Of a DNA stretch of 64,000 bases, positions 35,059-45,024 are shown piece by piece; within the stretch, counting starts at the first letter, position 1, and the number at the start of each line of letters is the position of its first letter. The translations under genes were made by a program, and so were the position numbers. The stretch lies in contig NZ_AP018178.1 in assembly GCF_002368195.1 (NCBI RefSeq), positions 2,872,791-2,936,790 on the forward strand. Direction: 5' to 3'. The notes under the pieces are model-generated. The model saw only the letters and a list, made by a program, of their open reading frames with translations, searched no databases and was not told the DNA's origin. The stretch is from Calothrix sp. NIES-2100. Lineage in GTDB: Bacteria; Cyanobacteriota; Cyanobacteriia; Cyanobacteriales; Nostocaceae.

Positions 35059-36480
35059 ATGTACGACAAGATAAAACCCCCTACAACTGGAGCAAAAATT
35101 ACCTTCAAGAATGGTGAACCGGTTGTACCGGATAACCCCATTATCCCCTTTATTCGGGGCGATGGAACGGGTATCGACATCTGGCCTGCTGCCCAAAAAG
35201 TACTTGATGCTGCGGTAGCAAAAGCATATAACGGTAAGCGGCAAATTAGTTGGTTGAAGGTTTATGCTGGGGATGAAGCCTGCGATTTATACGGTACATA
35301 CCAGTATTTACCTCAAGATACACTAACGGCAATTGAAGAATATGGTGTTGCTATCAAAGGCCCGTTAACAACTCCTGTGGGTGGTGGCATTCGTTCTTTA
35401 AATGTGGCACTAAGACAAATTTTTGACTTATATGCTTGCGTGCGTCCTTGCCGCTACTATGCAGGTACACCCTCACCCCACAAAAACCCCGAAAAGCTTG
35501 ATGTGATTGTTTATCGGGAAAACACAGAAGATATTTATTTGGGGATTGAGTGGCGACAAGGCAGCGAAATTGGCGATCGCTTAATTAAAATTCTCAATGA
35601 GGATCTTATACCCGCCACCCCAGAACACGGGAAAAAGCAAATTCCCCTAGATTCTGGCATCGGCATCAAACCCATCAGTAAAAAGGGTTCCCAGCGCTTG
35701 GTACGGCGTGCTATCAAACATGCCCTGACATTGCCCAAACATAAGCAACAAGTGACTTTGGTGCATAAGGGCAACATCATGAAGTACACCGAAGGCGCTT
35801 TCCGCGATTGGGGCTATGAATTGGCTACTAGCGAATTCCGCCAAGAAACAGTCACAGAACGGGAATCTTGGATTTTGAGCAACAAGGAGAAAAACCCCAA
35901 TATTTCCTTAGAAGACAACGCCCGTCAAGTTGATCCTGGATTTGATGGCTTAACTCCAGAGAAAAAAGCGCAAATTGTCAAGGAAGTAGAAACAGTTCTT
36001 AACACAATTTGGGATAGCCACGGCAACGGCAAGTGGAAAGATAAAATCATGGTCAATGACCGGATTGCTGATAGTATTTTTCAACAAATCCAAACCAGAC
36101 CTGATGAGTATTCGATTCTGGCGACGATGAATTTAAATGGCGATTACCTATCCGATGCGGCTGCTGCCATTGTTGGCGGCTTAGGAATGGGGCCAGGGGC
36201 GAATATAGGCGATGCCTGCGCCATCTTTGAAGCTACCCACGGAACAGCACCCAAACACGCCGGCTTAGATCGGATTAATCCCGGTTCGGTAATCTTGTCT
36301 GGTGTGATGATGCTAGAGTTTATGGGCTGGCAAGAAGCCGCAGACCTGATTAAGAAAGGTTTAGGAGATGCGATCGCCAACGGTCAAGTCACCTACGATT
36401 TAGCACGCTTGCTAGAACCACCAGTAGAACCCTTAAAATGTTCGGAATTTGCCGACGCTATTATTCAGCATTTTGGGTAA
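35059..36480 (+). CDS. icd: Isocitrate dehydrogenase (NADP-dependent)
   Basis: This 473-residue enzyme converts isocitrate to 2-oxoglutarate and CO2 with NADP. In cyanobacteria this supplies the carbon skeleton for ammonium assimilation and the 2-oxoglutarate signal for NtcA. Motifs: IPFIRGDGTGIDIWPAA, IRSLNVALRQIFDLYACVRP (substrate loop), VYRENTEDIYLGIEW, VHKGNIMKYTEGAFRDWGYE, and the signature NLNGDYLSDAAAAIVGGLGM. Length and a mid-protein insertion (ISLEDNARQVDPGFDGLTPE) match the cyanobacterial form. Start MYDKIKPP has AGGAG 13 bases upstream. I could not find a clean GTA-N8-TAC NtcA site in the repeat-rich leader. Confidence 0.97.
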   Translation: MYDKIKPPTTGAKITFKNGEPVVPDNPIIPFIRGDGTGIDIWPAAQKVLDAAVAKAYNGKRQISWLKVYAGDEACDLYGTYQYLPQDTLTAIEEYGVAIKGPLTTPVGGGIRSLNVALRQIFDLYACVRPCRYYAGTPSPHKNPEKLDVIVYRENTEDIYLGIEWRQGSEIGDRLIKILNEDLIPATPEHGKKQIPLDSGIGIKPISKKGSQRLVRRAIKHALTLPKHKQQVTLVHKGNIMKYTEGAFRDWGYELATSEFRQETVTERESWILSNKEKNPNISLEDNARQVDPGFDGLTPEKKAQIVKEVETVLNTIWDSHGNGKWKDKIMVNDRIADSIFQQIQTRPDEYSILATMNLNGDYLSDAAAAIVGGLGMGPGANIGDACAIFEATHGTAPKHAGLDRINPGSVILSGVMMLEFMGWQEAADLIKKGLGDAIANGQVTYDLARLLEPPVEPLKCSEFADAIIQHFG

Positions 36481-36501
36481 TTAGGGGCTAGGGGCTAGGG
36501 G

Positions 36502-36669
36502 CTAGGGCGTGTTTTCAAACTCATTTCTTGAATAAGGGGAGGAGGGGGAGAGGGGGAGACGCGGTGACGCGGAGAGCTTTTTGAACAAATTTTCACCGCG
36601 TCGCCGCGTCCCATTGTCCCGTTGTCAGCCTTATGTAGTTGCATTCGATACTTTGAAGACACGCCCTAG
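36502..36669. repeat. 168-bp inverted-repeat (MITE-like) element flanked by CTAG
   Basis: The left end CTAG-GGCGTGTTTTCAAA and right end TTTGAAGACACGCC-CTAG are inverted with one mismatch, and the next bases (…AATAAGG / CCTTATG…) also pair. The interior carries a second G+C-rich inverted pair (gacgcggtgacgcgg / ccgcgtcgccgcgtc). No coding frame. CTAG at both edges fits a 4-bp YTAR duplication as made by IS5-group elements; this is inference. Confidence 0.65.
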
Positions 36670-36818
36670 GGAAGGGAGACAATGCCCCATGCCCCATGCC
36701 CCATGCCCTGTTCTCTCTGACAACTGACAACTAACAACTGACAAATCCCGAGTTTTTTGCAGCCTGAATCTAAGAAAATAAAAGCTATCTAGATAATTCA
36801 TTGGCTGCAAAAATTTTT

Positions 36819-37577
36819 ATGACTATTAATCGACGCCATTTTTTGTTTTTACTTGTCGCAGGTACGGGTACTTTGGCTTTAGAAGGTTGTGCTTCAGCAG
36901 AGCAATCCCCAACTGGAAACCCAACAAGTCCCGAACCAAAACCAGATACCACTAAAGGGGCGATTCAATTACCACCTTTACCTTATGCCTATGAAGCACT
37001 GGAACCACACATTGATGCTAAAACGATGCAGTTTCATCACGATAAGCATCATGCAACTTATGTGAAAAATCTCAATGCAGCTTTAGAGAAACATCCAGAA
37101 CTCAAAAGCAGAAGTGTTGAAGAACTGTTACGTAAACTTGACAAAGTGCCCGAAGATATTCGCAAAATTGTCCGCAATAATGGCGGCGGACATGTCAACC
37201 ATTCGATGTTTTGGCAAATTATGAAGCCCCAAGGTGGAGGTGAACCCACAGGGGCGATCGCAACTGCTATAAAAGAAAATTTTGGTAATTTTGCTGATTT
37301 CAAAAAACAGTTTAACGCAGCTGGTGCGGCTCAATTTGGTAGTGGTTGGGTTTGGCTGGTGCGCAATAGAAATGGCAAGTTAGAAGTGACGACAACAGCT
37401 AACCAAGACACGCCTTTAAGCCAAGGATTATATCCGATTTTGGGTAATGATGTTTGGGAACATGCATATTATCTCAACTATCAAAATCGCCGCGCTGATT
37501 ACTTAGAAGCTTGGTGGAATGTGGTGAATTGGGATGAGATTAATAAGCGATATGCCGTTGTGAGTAAGTCGGCTTAA
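36819..37577 (+). CDS. sodA: Manganese superoxide dismutase, Tat/lipoprotein-like N-terminus
   Basis: 252 residues. It dismutes superoxide to peroxide and O2. Metal ligands are in their usual settings: MQFHHDKHHATYVKNL (His), VNHSMFWQIM (His) and DVWEHAYYLNY (Asp, His). GGGHVNHSMFW and the later NQDTPL Gln favour manganese over iron. The ATG at 36819 is chosen over the TTG at 36801. It yields an N-terminus with a twin-arginine-like NRRHFLF, a hydrophobic core LLVAGTGTLAL and a Cys in LEGC followed by a Pro/Ser/Thr-rich linker, so the enzyme is probably exported and membrane-anchored. The lipobox is imperfect (Glu at -2). Membrane-bound MnSOD is known in heterocystous cyanobacteria. Confidence 0.93.
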   Translation: MTINRRHFLFLLVAGTGTLALEGCASAEQSPTGNPTSPEPKPDTTKGAIQLPPLPYAYEALEPHIDAKTMQFHHDKHHATYVKNLNAALEKHPELKSRSVEELLRKLDKVPEDIRKIVRNNGGGHVNHSMFWQIMKPQGGGEPTGAIATAIKENFGNFADFKKQFNAAGAAQFGSGWVWLVRNRNGKLEVTTTANQDTPLSQGLYPILGNDVWEHAYYLNYQNRRADYLEAWWNVVNWDEINKRYAVVSKSA

Positions 37578-37580
37578 TTA

Positions 37581-37624
37581 ACTTCAGTTCGATGGCACTT
37601 CACCCAAGGTCATCGAACTGAAGT
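37581..37624. terminator. Bidirectional terminator between sodA and the DUF4347 gene
   Basis: ACTTCAGTTCGATG and CATCGAACTGAAGT form a perfect 14-bp stem with a 16-nt loop. It occupies nearly the whole 52-bp gap between convergent genes. AGATTTT follows on the plus strand. Confidence 0.85.
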
Positions 37625-37629
37625 AGATT

Positions 37630-40600
37630 TTACACAACTGGTATAAAATCGCTCTCTGTAATCAAGCTGTAATTGATACCACTCAAAACAGCCAATGCTT
37701 CATTTGTGGCAGTAATCCGAATAGAAGTATTATTGCCACTGGCAGAAATAGTTAGAGCGCCATAAGTTAAACCACCGAATAAACCAAGTTTGTCGATACC
37801 ATCCTCAAAACCAGAGACGCTATCAGTGCCGTTACCTGAGACGAGAACAACAATATCTGCACCTGTTTGTCCATAAAGTAGATCATTACCCGCACCGCCC
37901 ATTAAGGTGTCATCACCAGCACCACCATAAAGGTAGTCATTACCAGCATTACCAATCAGGCGATCGCTTCCATCCTGACCGTTGAGTGTGTCATTGTTAC
38001 TACCACCAATTACGATATCATTACCGACACCGCCATACAGATAGACGCTACCCATCGTGAAACCGGAAGCATCTAAAGTATTGTCATCAACACCACCAGT
38101 TAGGGTGACTCGTTCAATATTGCTCAAGCTATCATTACCTAAGCCGATTAGTTGAGTGTTCGTTAAAGTAAAGTTGACATTAGCTGATTCACTGAGAGAA
38201 TCAATGTTATCGCCACCATCAAGGATATCGTCACCCAAACCGCCATAAAGGATGTCATTACCAGCGCCAGCAATTAGACTATCATTACCATCCTGACCAT
38301 AAAGATAGTCAATGTTACTACCGCCAATGAGAGTATCATTACCGACACTGCCATAAAGATAGACGCTACCCATCGTGAAGCCGGAAGCATCTAAAGTATT
38401 GTCACCAACACCACCAGTCAGGGTGACTCGTTCAATACTGCTCAAGCTATCACTACCTAAGCCGACTAGTTGAGTGTTCGTTAAGGTAAAGTTGACATCA
38501 GCTGATTCACTGAGAGCATCAATGCCATCGCCACCATCAAGAATATCGTCACCCGCACCACCATAAAGGATGTCATTACCAGCACCAGCAATTAGACTAT
38601 CATTACCATCCTGACCGTAAAGTGTGTCATTACCAGCACTACCATCAAGGCTATCGTTACCAGCACCGCCATAAAGGGTGTCATTACCAGCACCAGCAAT
38701 CAGACTATCATTACCATCCTGACCGTTGAGATAGTCAATGTTACTACCGCCAATGAGAGTATCATTACCAACACCGCCATACAGATAGACACTGCCAATT
38801 GTGAAGCCGGAAGCATCTAAAGTATTGTCACCAACACCACCAGTCAGGGTGACTCGTTCAATATTGCTCAAGCTATCACTACCATTACCGATTAGTTGTG
38901 TGTCAGTTAAAGTAAAGTTGACATTAGCTGATTCACTGACAGCATCTGTGCCATCACCACCATCAAGGATATCGTCACCCGCACCACCAGAAAGGATGTC
39001 ATTACCAACACCAGCAATCAGGCGATCGCTTCCATTCTGACCGTTGAGTGTATCATTTCCTTCATAGCCGTAAATAGTATCATCAGTTGTACCGCCATTG
39101 AGTTTATCGGCTAAAGACGTACCATCAATGGTCTTTTCCGCAACATCATTGAGATTAACACTCACAGTTTGGATGATACTGGTGTTAGTGCTATCACTGA
39201 CAGTCACCTGTAATTGAAAGTTAGGTTTGCTCTCAAAGTCAAGGTCATCGCGATCGCTAACCGTAATTTGTCCCGAAGTGGGGTTGATGCTAAAAGCAGT
39301 TGTACCATCTTGATCGAGGTCAAGGTTGCCATCAATGATTGTCCAGTTGGAGAATAAGGTAGTTCCTTCTATATCGGTAGCAACTACAGTGCCAACCACT
39401 GTACCATTACTGCTATTTTCATTAACGGTAAAGCTTTGATTTGGGCTAATAACAGGAGCATCGTTGACAGCAGTAACGTTAATCGTCTTGAAGACAGTGG
39501 TACTAGTCCCGCCATCACCATCAGTCAGGACAAAGCTGACAGTACGGGGAGTAGTAGAAGGATTTTCGGAGACACTTGTATAAGTAAGACTGCGTAGCAA
39601 AGCTTGAACCGCAGCAGACGTAGCTTTAGAGGTAAGATTGATAACTAAATCTTGAGTGCCAATACCACCAGTGAAACTACCAATGAGGCTAGTATTGTGC
39701 AAAATGCTATTGTCGCTGAGGATTTCAATTTGATTTGTGGTGCTACTTTGAACAATCAGACGGTCATCAGCAGTACCGCCATTACTCAAGCGAACAGTCA
39801 ATTTACCTGTGTCGAAGTCTTGGGAATCAAAGTCAGCGACAGTTGCAGCAGAATCAATCAAGATAGCAGGAGCATTTTCTGTATAAGTGGGGTTAGTTCC
39901 TGGCAAACTGATAAAAGGAGCATCATTGACAGCAGTAACGTTTATCGTCTTCAAGACAGTGCTACTAGTACCGCCATCACCATCCGTCAGGACAAAGCTG
40001 ACAGTACGGAGAGTAGTAGAGGGATTTTCTGAGACATTAGCGTAACTAATACTGCGTAACAAAGCTTGAACCGCAGCAGACGTAGCTTTAGAGGTCAGGT
40101 TAATTACTAAATCTTGTGTGCCGATACCACCAGTGAAACTACCGATGAGGCTAGTATTGTACAAAATGCTGGTGTCATTGACTTGAATTTGATTTGTGGT
40201 GCTACTTTGAACAATCAGACGGTCATCAGCAGTGCCGCCATTACTCAAGCGAACAGTCAATTTACCTGTGTCGAAGTCTTGGGAATCAAAGTCTGTGACA
40301 GTTGCACTAGGACTAATGAAGATAGCAGGAGCATTTTCTGTGTAAGTGGGGTTAGTTCCTGGCAAACTGATAACAGGAGCATCGTTGACAGCAGTAACGT
40401 TTATCGTCTTCAAGACGGTGCTACTAGTACCGCCATCACCATCCGTCAGGACAAAGCTGACAGTACGGGGAGTAGTGGCGGGATTTTCCGAGACATTGGC
40501 GTAAGTAATACTGCGTAGCAAAGCTTGAACCGCAGTCGGTGTAGCTTTATAGTTGAGGTAGATGGCTAAATCTTGTGTGCCGATACCACCAGTAAAATTA

Positions 40601-43600
40601 CCTATCCAGCTAGTATTATAATAAATGATGTTGTTGCTGACTTGAATTAAATTTGTCGTGGTAGTTTGAATGCTCAGACGGTCATCAGCAGTAGCGCCAT
40701 TACTCAAGCGAACAGTCAATTTACCTGTATCGAAGTCTTGGGAATCAAAGTCTACGACGGTTGCATTCGGATCAATGAAGATAGCAGGAGCATTTTCAAT
40801 GTAACTGGGATTTGTGCTTGGTAAAGTAATTGTAGGCCCTTCATTCCCAACATTTAAAGTGACTGTGGCAATATTAGAATCTGCGTAGGCGTAGCCCGTC
40901 GTAGACATCGCATCATTAGCTTTATAGCTGAACGTATCAATACCTTTAAAGCCTGTGTTAGGAGTGTAAGTAAAAGACCCATCAGCATTGAAAATCAGGC
41001 TACCATTCTTTGGCCCAGATACTAGGATTGCTTTCAGTGCGGTTTTATCAATATCTGTGTCATTAGTTAATACACCAGCTGCTAGATTATTAGGTGTAGC
41101 ACGGTATTGAATGCGACCTTTAAAGCTGGTGTTAGCGGAATCGCCATCGCCGTATTCTTGGAATGTAGCATCAAAGTTAAGAATTTCTTCGCCATAACCG
41201 TAGATGATTTGGTTAACTGTAAACTGGCCTGTCAGGTTGTTATAGCCGCGTCCATTACCACCGACACTTAAACCAGGCTGATTAGTAGGTTGGGATGGGA
41301 AACGTGCTACACCTGTATATGTGGTTCCTGCTGTCAGTGGAGCGTTAAATGGAGCTGCGAAGAAAAGATCCCACCATTGACCCCCACTAGTTGCAGGCTC
41401 AGAGTAGCTAATTTGGACAGCATTATTGCTACTGGAATTTGTGGGGTAAGCACGGACAGCTTTGAAATTACCTGTGGCGGTAGTATAGCTATAGTAATCA
41501 CTCTGACCGATATAATTACCGCGATCGCTATCTAAAGTGAGTGCCGTAGTCGCAGCAGCAGTTGTCAGTGAAGTATTTAACGATACATTATAAGTATCAT
41601 TTGTTACTACAGGTGTCTGGTTGGTGCTAATAGCTTGACTCGTAACCTTGATATCATCAACCCCAATCCACTCATCTTCCCCATTAGCATCAGTAGTAAT
41701 GAAGCGAATTTGTACTTCCGCCTTATTGGTGACTTCCAGTGGTAACAAAACGCTCAAGCGTGCTTCCCGTGTGTCATAAGCAACAGAAGAAGTCAAGGCG
41801 TTATTAGAAGCATCCGGAACAAAAGCTGCTGGGAGGTTGATAAAATTCCCTGTATTCCCAATGCGGTATTGTACAGCAACAGGTTGAATAGCATCCCGTG
41901 TTGAGGTATCTATATCACGTAACGTGAAGCTAAGTTGCAGATTCTGCCTTCCAGTAGCATCTAAATAAATCACTAAATGCGGTGCTGTCGCAGTGGATGA
42001 ACCTCTAAGGGCAATAGTTGGGTTATTCATAATGAAATCAAACTCTGTAATCCCACTATTTGTGTAGGTACTGGGATTAGTTTGATTAGCATTAACATCA
42101 ATAGGAGTTGCAGAGCCATCAGCTAGTAAATTTTGTGGGTTAGTACCAGCGCTACTTACCAGCCCATCCCCACGAAAACCCCTAATGCTGGGTACGTTAC
42201 TCCAATTATCATCAACATTAATTAAATTTGTATTTGACCAGTCTTGGCTAAAGTCGCTGGTTGCTAGTGAATGATAAACCGCAGGAGAAGGTATTGTATT
42301 GGACACACCGATGTAGCGTGCTACTGCAAAGTTCCCATTTTCATTACCAACAACAACAATATTGCCATCGGATTGCGTCGCAACTATATTACCTCCTTCG
42401 TAGTTACTCTGAATCGAAGTAATAACCTGACCGCCTGTACCAAAGCTGCTATCCAATGTTCCATTAGGGTTATAGGCTAATAAAACAGTTGCAATAGAAG
42501 TTTCGTTTTTAACATAACCAGCTACAACGATTTTGCCATTGGATTGAATTGTCAAACTATTGGCACGGTCATTATTACTTAAGCTTACAGGCGCAATGAC
42601 CTTACCCCCATTACCAAAGCTAGTATCTAGGCTACCGTCAGTATTGTAACGGGCGATCGCAAAGTCTTCTTGGTTAGAGCCATTCCATACACTCCAAGCA
42701 TATCCAGCAACAACAATTTTGCCGTCGGACTGAACTGCAATGCTATTAACCCAGTCAAAAGACGTACCTATAGGAGTTAAAACCCTACCAGCGTTGCCAA
42801 AGCTAGTATCTAGAGTGCCATTGCTGTTATAGCGTGCTAAAGCAAAATCATTATTAGTGCCATTGGACGCAGTTCCACCAACAACAATTTTGCCATCTGG
42901 GAGAATTGCCGCAGCATAGCCATTTGTGCCGTTGACTTTGCCACCAATACCAAAACTATTGTCTAGACTGCCATTAGTGTTATAGCGTACTAGAACATAA
43001 TCTCGACTACCATTGCCGATGTATCCTGCGAGGATCAACTTACCATCTGGCTGAACTAAGACTTTCTGACCAAAGTCCGCACCAAAGTTGGTAATAACTT
43101 TTCCACTATTACCAAAAGTACTGTCTAAGCTACCGTCTGTGTTGTAGCGTGTTAAAGCAAAATCTGGTTGGTTAGATTGCGTACTGTCCCAAGTATATCC
43201 AGCAACAACAATCTTGCCATCTGATTGCAAAGTAACGCTATAACCATAATCGCTGGCAGTACCTACATGAGTAGTAACGATACCACCATTGGCAAAGCTA
43301 TTATCGAGAGTGCCGTTTGGGTTGTAGCGTGCTAGAGCAAAGTCAGGAGCATTTAAGGAACCGTTAAGCATGTAAGCATAGCCCACTGCCAAAATTTTGC
43401 CATCTGACTGAATTGCAACACTATAGGCAGATCCACCATTACCAACTTTGGTAGTGACTTTACCACCAATCCCAAAACTCGTATCGATTTCACCAGAAAG
43501 AGCAAGTACTCCTGTATAGGTGGCAAGGGTTTCTTTTTGGAAAGCCAAAGCTATAGGATGGGAGGTGGGAAAATCTTGTCCGACTTGAACCTGTAAATTC

Positions 43601-44016
43601 CAATCTCCGCCTAACGCCGCATTACCTGTGGGTGTGGTAGAAGCAGCAATATTTGCTTTTGTCAATCGGTGCAACTTCTGCAAAAATTCCTCACCCGCAT
43701 CCCCAGCAGCAACGTTACAGCCGTAGAGTATGAGATGTGGAGACAACCAAGTTTGTAACTCTTCGGTATAGCGTTCTAAAGTGCCCAGACTGAGTTGAGT
43801 ATTACCCAGGTAAAGACAACCGGGAGAACCATGACAGACAATGTGGACACTTTCAACTCTAGGGCGCTGTAAAAGTTTTTGAGTAATTTGTTCAACCCCA
43901 TCTTGATTTGAGTCAAGAACTACCACCTCAAACCCGGATACAACACTTCCCTGTAATGTTTCATAGCCACTTACAGATGAGTCTAGGAAAAGTAGACCTG
44001 AATTCTGAATGTTCAT
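37630..44016 (-). CDS. 2,128-residue DUF4347 / delta-60 repeat / cadherin-like / RTX secreted protein
   Basis: The N-terminal DUF4347 domain (about 8-165) contains VESVHIVCHGSPGCLYLG and HLILYGCNVAAGDAGEEFL, then ASTTPTGNAALGGDWNLQV. Seven delta-60 repeats (about 175-570; DTSFGxGGKV…AIQSDGKIVVAGY) could close a beta-propeller. A jelly-roll-like domain (about 577-795) follows, then Ig-like segments with YTPNTGFKGIDTFSYKAND. Three ~150-residue tandem modules (about 1060-1510) start with LPGTNPTYTENAPAI, then a cadherin domain (about 1525-1630), and RTX-type GGAGNDxLYG repeats (about 1635-2055) grouped in three ~140-residue super-units that each contain NIERVTLTGGVGDNTLDASG. No signal peptide; type I export is inferred from the RTX region. 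Large DUF4347 proteins are common in cyanobacteria but uncharacterised. Confidence 0.92.
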   Translation of the reverse strand: MNIQNSGLLFLDSSVSGYETLQGSVVSGFEVVVLDSNQDGVEQITQKLLQRPRVESVHIVCHGSPGCLYLGNTQLSLGTLERYTEELQTWLSPHLILYGCNVAAGDAGEEFLQKLHRLTKANIAASTTPTGNAALGGDWNLQVQVGQDFPTSHPIALAFQKETLATYTGVLALSGEIDTSFGIGGKVTTKVGNGGSAYSVAIQSDGKILAVGYAYMLNGSLNAPDFALARYNPNGTLDNSFANGGIVTTHVGTASDYGYSVTLQSDGKIVVAGYTWDSTQSNQPDFALTRYNTDGSLDSTFGNSGKVITNFGADFGQKVLVQPDGKLILAGYIGNGSRDYVLVRYNTNGSLDNSFGIGGKVNGTNGYAAAILPDGKIVVGGTASNGTNNDFALARYNSNGTLDTSFGNAGRVLTPIGTSFDWVNSIAVQSDGKIVVAGYAWSVWNGSNQEDFAIARYNTDGSLDTSFGNGGKVIAPVSLSNNDRANSLTIQSNGKIVVAGYVKNETSIATVLLAYNPNGTLDSSFGTGGQVITSIQSNYEGGNIVATQSDGNIVVVGNENGNFAVARYIGVSNTIPSPAVYHSLATSDFSQDWSNTNLINVDDNWSNVPSIRGFRGDGLVSSAGTNPQNLLADGSATPIDVNANQTNPSTYTNSGITEFDFIMNNPTIALRGSSTATAPHLVIYLDATGRQNLQLSFTLRDIDTSTRDAIQPVAVQYRIGNTGNFINLPAAFVPDASNNALTSSVAYDTREARLSVLLPLEVTNKAEVQIRFITTDANGEDEWIGVDDIKVTSQAISTNQTPVVTNDTYNVSLNTSLTTAAATTALTLDSDRGNYIGQSDYYSYTTATGNFKAVRAYPTNSSSNNAVQISYSEPATSGGQWWDLFFAAPFNAPLTAGTTYTGVARFPSQPTNQPGLSVGGNGRGYNNLTGQFTVNQIIYGYGEEILNFDATFQEYGDGDSANTSFKGRIQYRATPNNLAAGVLTNDTDIDKTALKAILVSGPKNGSLIFNADGSFTYTPNTGFKGIDTFSYKANDAMSTTGYAYADSNIATVTLNVGNEGPTITLPSTNPSYIENAPAIFIDPNATVVDFDSQDFDTGKLTVRLSNGATADDRLSIQTTTTNLIQVSNNIIYYNTSWIGNFTGGIGTQDLAIYLNYKATPTAVQALLRSITYANVSENPATTPRTVSFVLTDGDGGTSSTVLKTINVTAVNDAPVISLPGTNPTYTENAPAIFISPSATVTDFDSQDFDTGKLTVRLSNGGTADDRLIVQSSTTNQIQVNDTSILYNTSLIGSFTGGIGTQDLVINLTSKATSAAVQALLRSISYANVSENPSTTLRTVSFVLTDGDGGTSSTVLKTINVTAVNDAPFISLPGTNPTYTENAPAILIDSAATVADFDSQDFDTGKLTVRLSNGGTADDRLIVQSSTTNQIEILSDNSILHNTSLIGSFTGGIGTQDLVINLTSKATSAAVQALLRSLTYTSVSENPSTTPRTVSFVLTDGDGGTSTTVFKTINVTAVNDAPVISPNQSFTVNENSSNGTVVGTVVATDIEGTTLFSNWTIIDGNLDLDQDGTTAFSINPTSGQITVSDRDDLDFESKPNFQLQVTVSDSTNTSIIQTVSVNLNDVAEKTIDGTSLADKLNGGTTDDTIYGYEGNDTLNGQNGSDRLIAGVGNDILSGGAGDDILDGGDGTDAVSESANVNFTLTDTQLIGNGSDSLSNIERVTLTGGVGDNTLDASGFTIGSVYLYGGVGNDTLIGGSNIDYLNGQDGNDSLIAGAGNDTLYGGAGNDSLDGSAGNDTLYGQDGNDSLIAGAGNDILYGGAGDDILDGGDGIDALSESADVNFTLTNTQLVGLGSDSLSSIERVTLTGGVGDNTLDASGFTMGSVYLYGSVGNDTLIGGSNIDYLYGQDGNDSLIAGAGNDILYGGLGDDILDGGDNIDSLSESANVNFTLTNTQLIGLGNDSLSNIERVTLTGGVDDNTLDASGFTMGSVYLYGGVGNDIVIGGSNNDTLNGQDGSDRLIGNAGNDYLYGGAGDDTLMGGAGNDLLYGQTGADIVVLVSGNGTDSVSGFEDGIDKLGLFGGLTYGALTISASGNNTSIRITATNEALAVLSGINYSLITESDFIPVV

Positions 44017-45024
44017 ATTATTGGAATTGGTTACTAAAGTTTAGAGATTTAATTGTGATTAAATCTCTTGGATAAGATATAGGAGATTAGCTGTTTAAAT
44101 GGTAAAAAATCTCAAAAACAGCCATTATGTTGAAAAAAAGCTGATTGTATCCGCGTAATTAACTAAAGAAATAGAAAAAATGACAATTATTCTCCCCTTC
44201 CTATTTTGTTAAATACAAGAATTAATTACATCGATATATTTTCTGAAAATCTTATTAAAAAGCTATAAAGCGAAATCAGAATTAAAGTTACAAATATTAC
44301 TTTAATTCCAGCAACTTACCTCAGTACTTTTTTGCTCAATTCCTTGATTGATGCTGCTCACACCGACAAACCCAGTTGAAGATGCACATCAGTAGTCTCC
44401 AGTCTATTACTCAAGACAGTAGAGGAATCAAGATTTTGATGTTAATTTGGTGCGATCGCTCAATTGTCTCTCATCTGCAAAACTTTGCAACTATCAAGCT
44501 GTTTGCCGTATGAATTCAAGTATTATTTTTTACTGATAAACCTGTTTAAATCCCCGCGACCAACGCAGTTTAGATGTTTCGCCAAAAGTGGAGAAGTATT
44601 TAGCTGTATGTACCAAACTCCGTTTTCATGCTTGAGTCTTACTCCTCAAGCCAAGGGCTACAAGCCAGGGGTCAGTTAGATCATATGTTAAATTTAAGAT
44701 TAAAATTGCATTAAATGGTGTTTATCAAAAGGTGTTGAAATTAACAACTCTCAACTCTACTCTGCTCAAAGAGCTACTTAAGCACTAATAACAATACCAA
44801 AAAAGATATATTTTTTTGATAAATTTTTTTTGTTAACTTTAATTTATGCATTTGCGCATACTAAGATACATGCGAAAATCACATAAGTGAACCAAGTAAT
44901 ACCAATTTGAAAAAAGAATACAACATGTACATTTGTAGTGGTTTCCCCACCCTTGATGACAAACCATGACACTCCACAATCAAACTCTAACTTGTCAGCA
45001 ACTTAGTTGGTTAAGATACGCCAC
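44017..45024. other. 1-kb A+T-rich gap between divergent DUF4347 and kinase genes
   Basis: It should carry both promoters. No RNA gene or repeat is recognisable. A 71-codon plus-strand frame at 44464-44679 has no ribosome site and no familiar content and is not called. Confidence 0.5.

Noticed and set aside
39652..40518. Plus-strand frames of 126 and 134 codons inside the DUF4347 gene
   Set aside because: Both are antisense to the tandem Ig-like modules and resemble each other only because the modules are duplicated.
44464..44679. 71-codon plus-strand frame in the kinase/DUF4347 gap
   Set aside because: No start signal, no recognisable content, A+T-rich setting.
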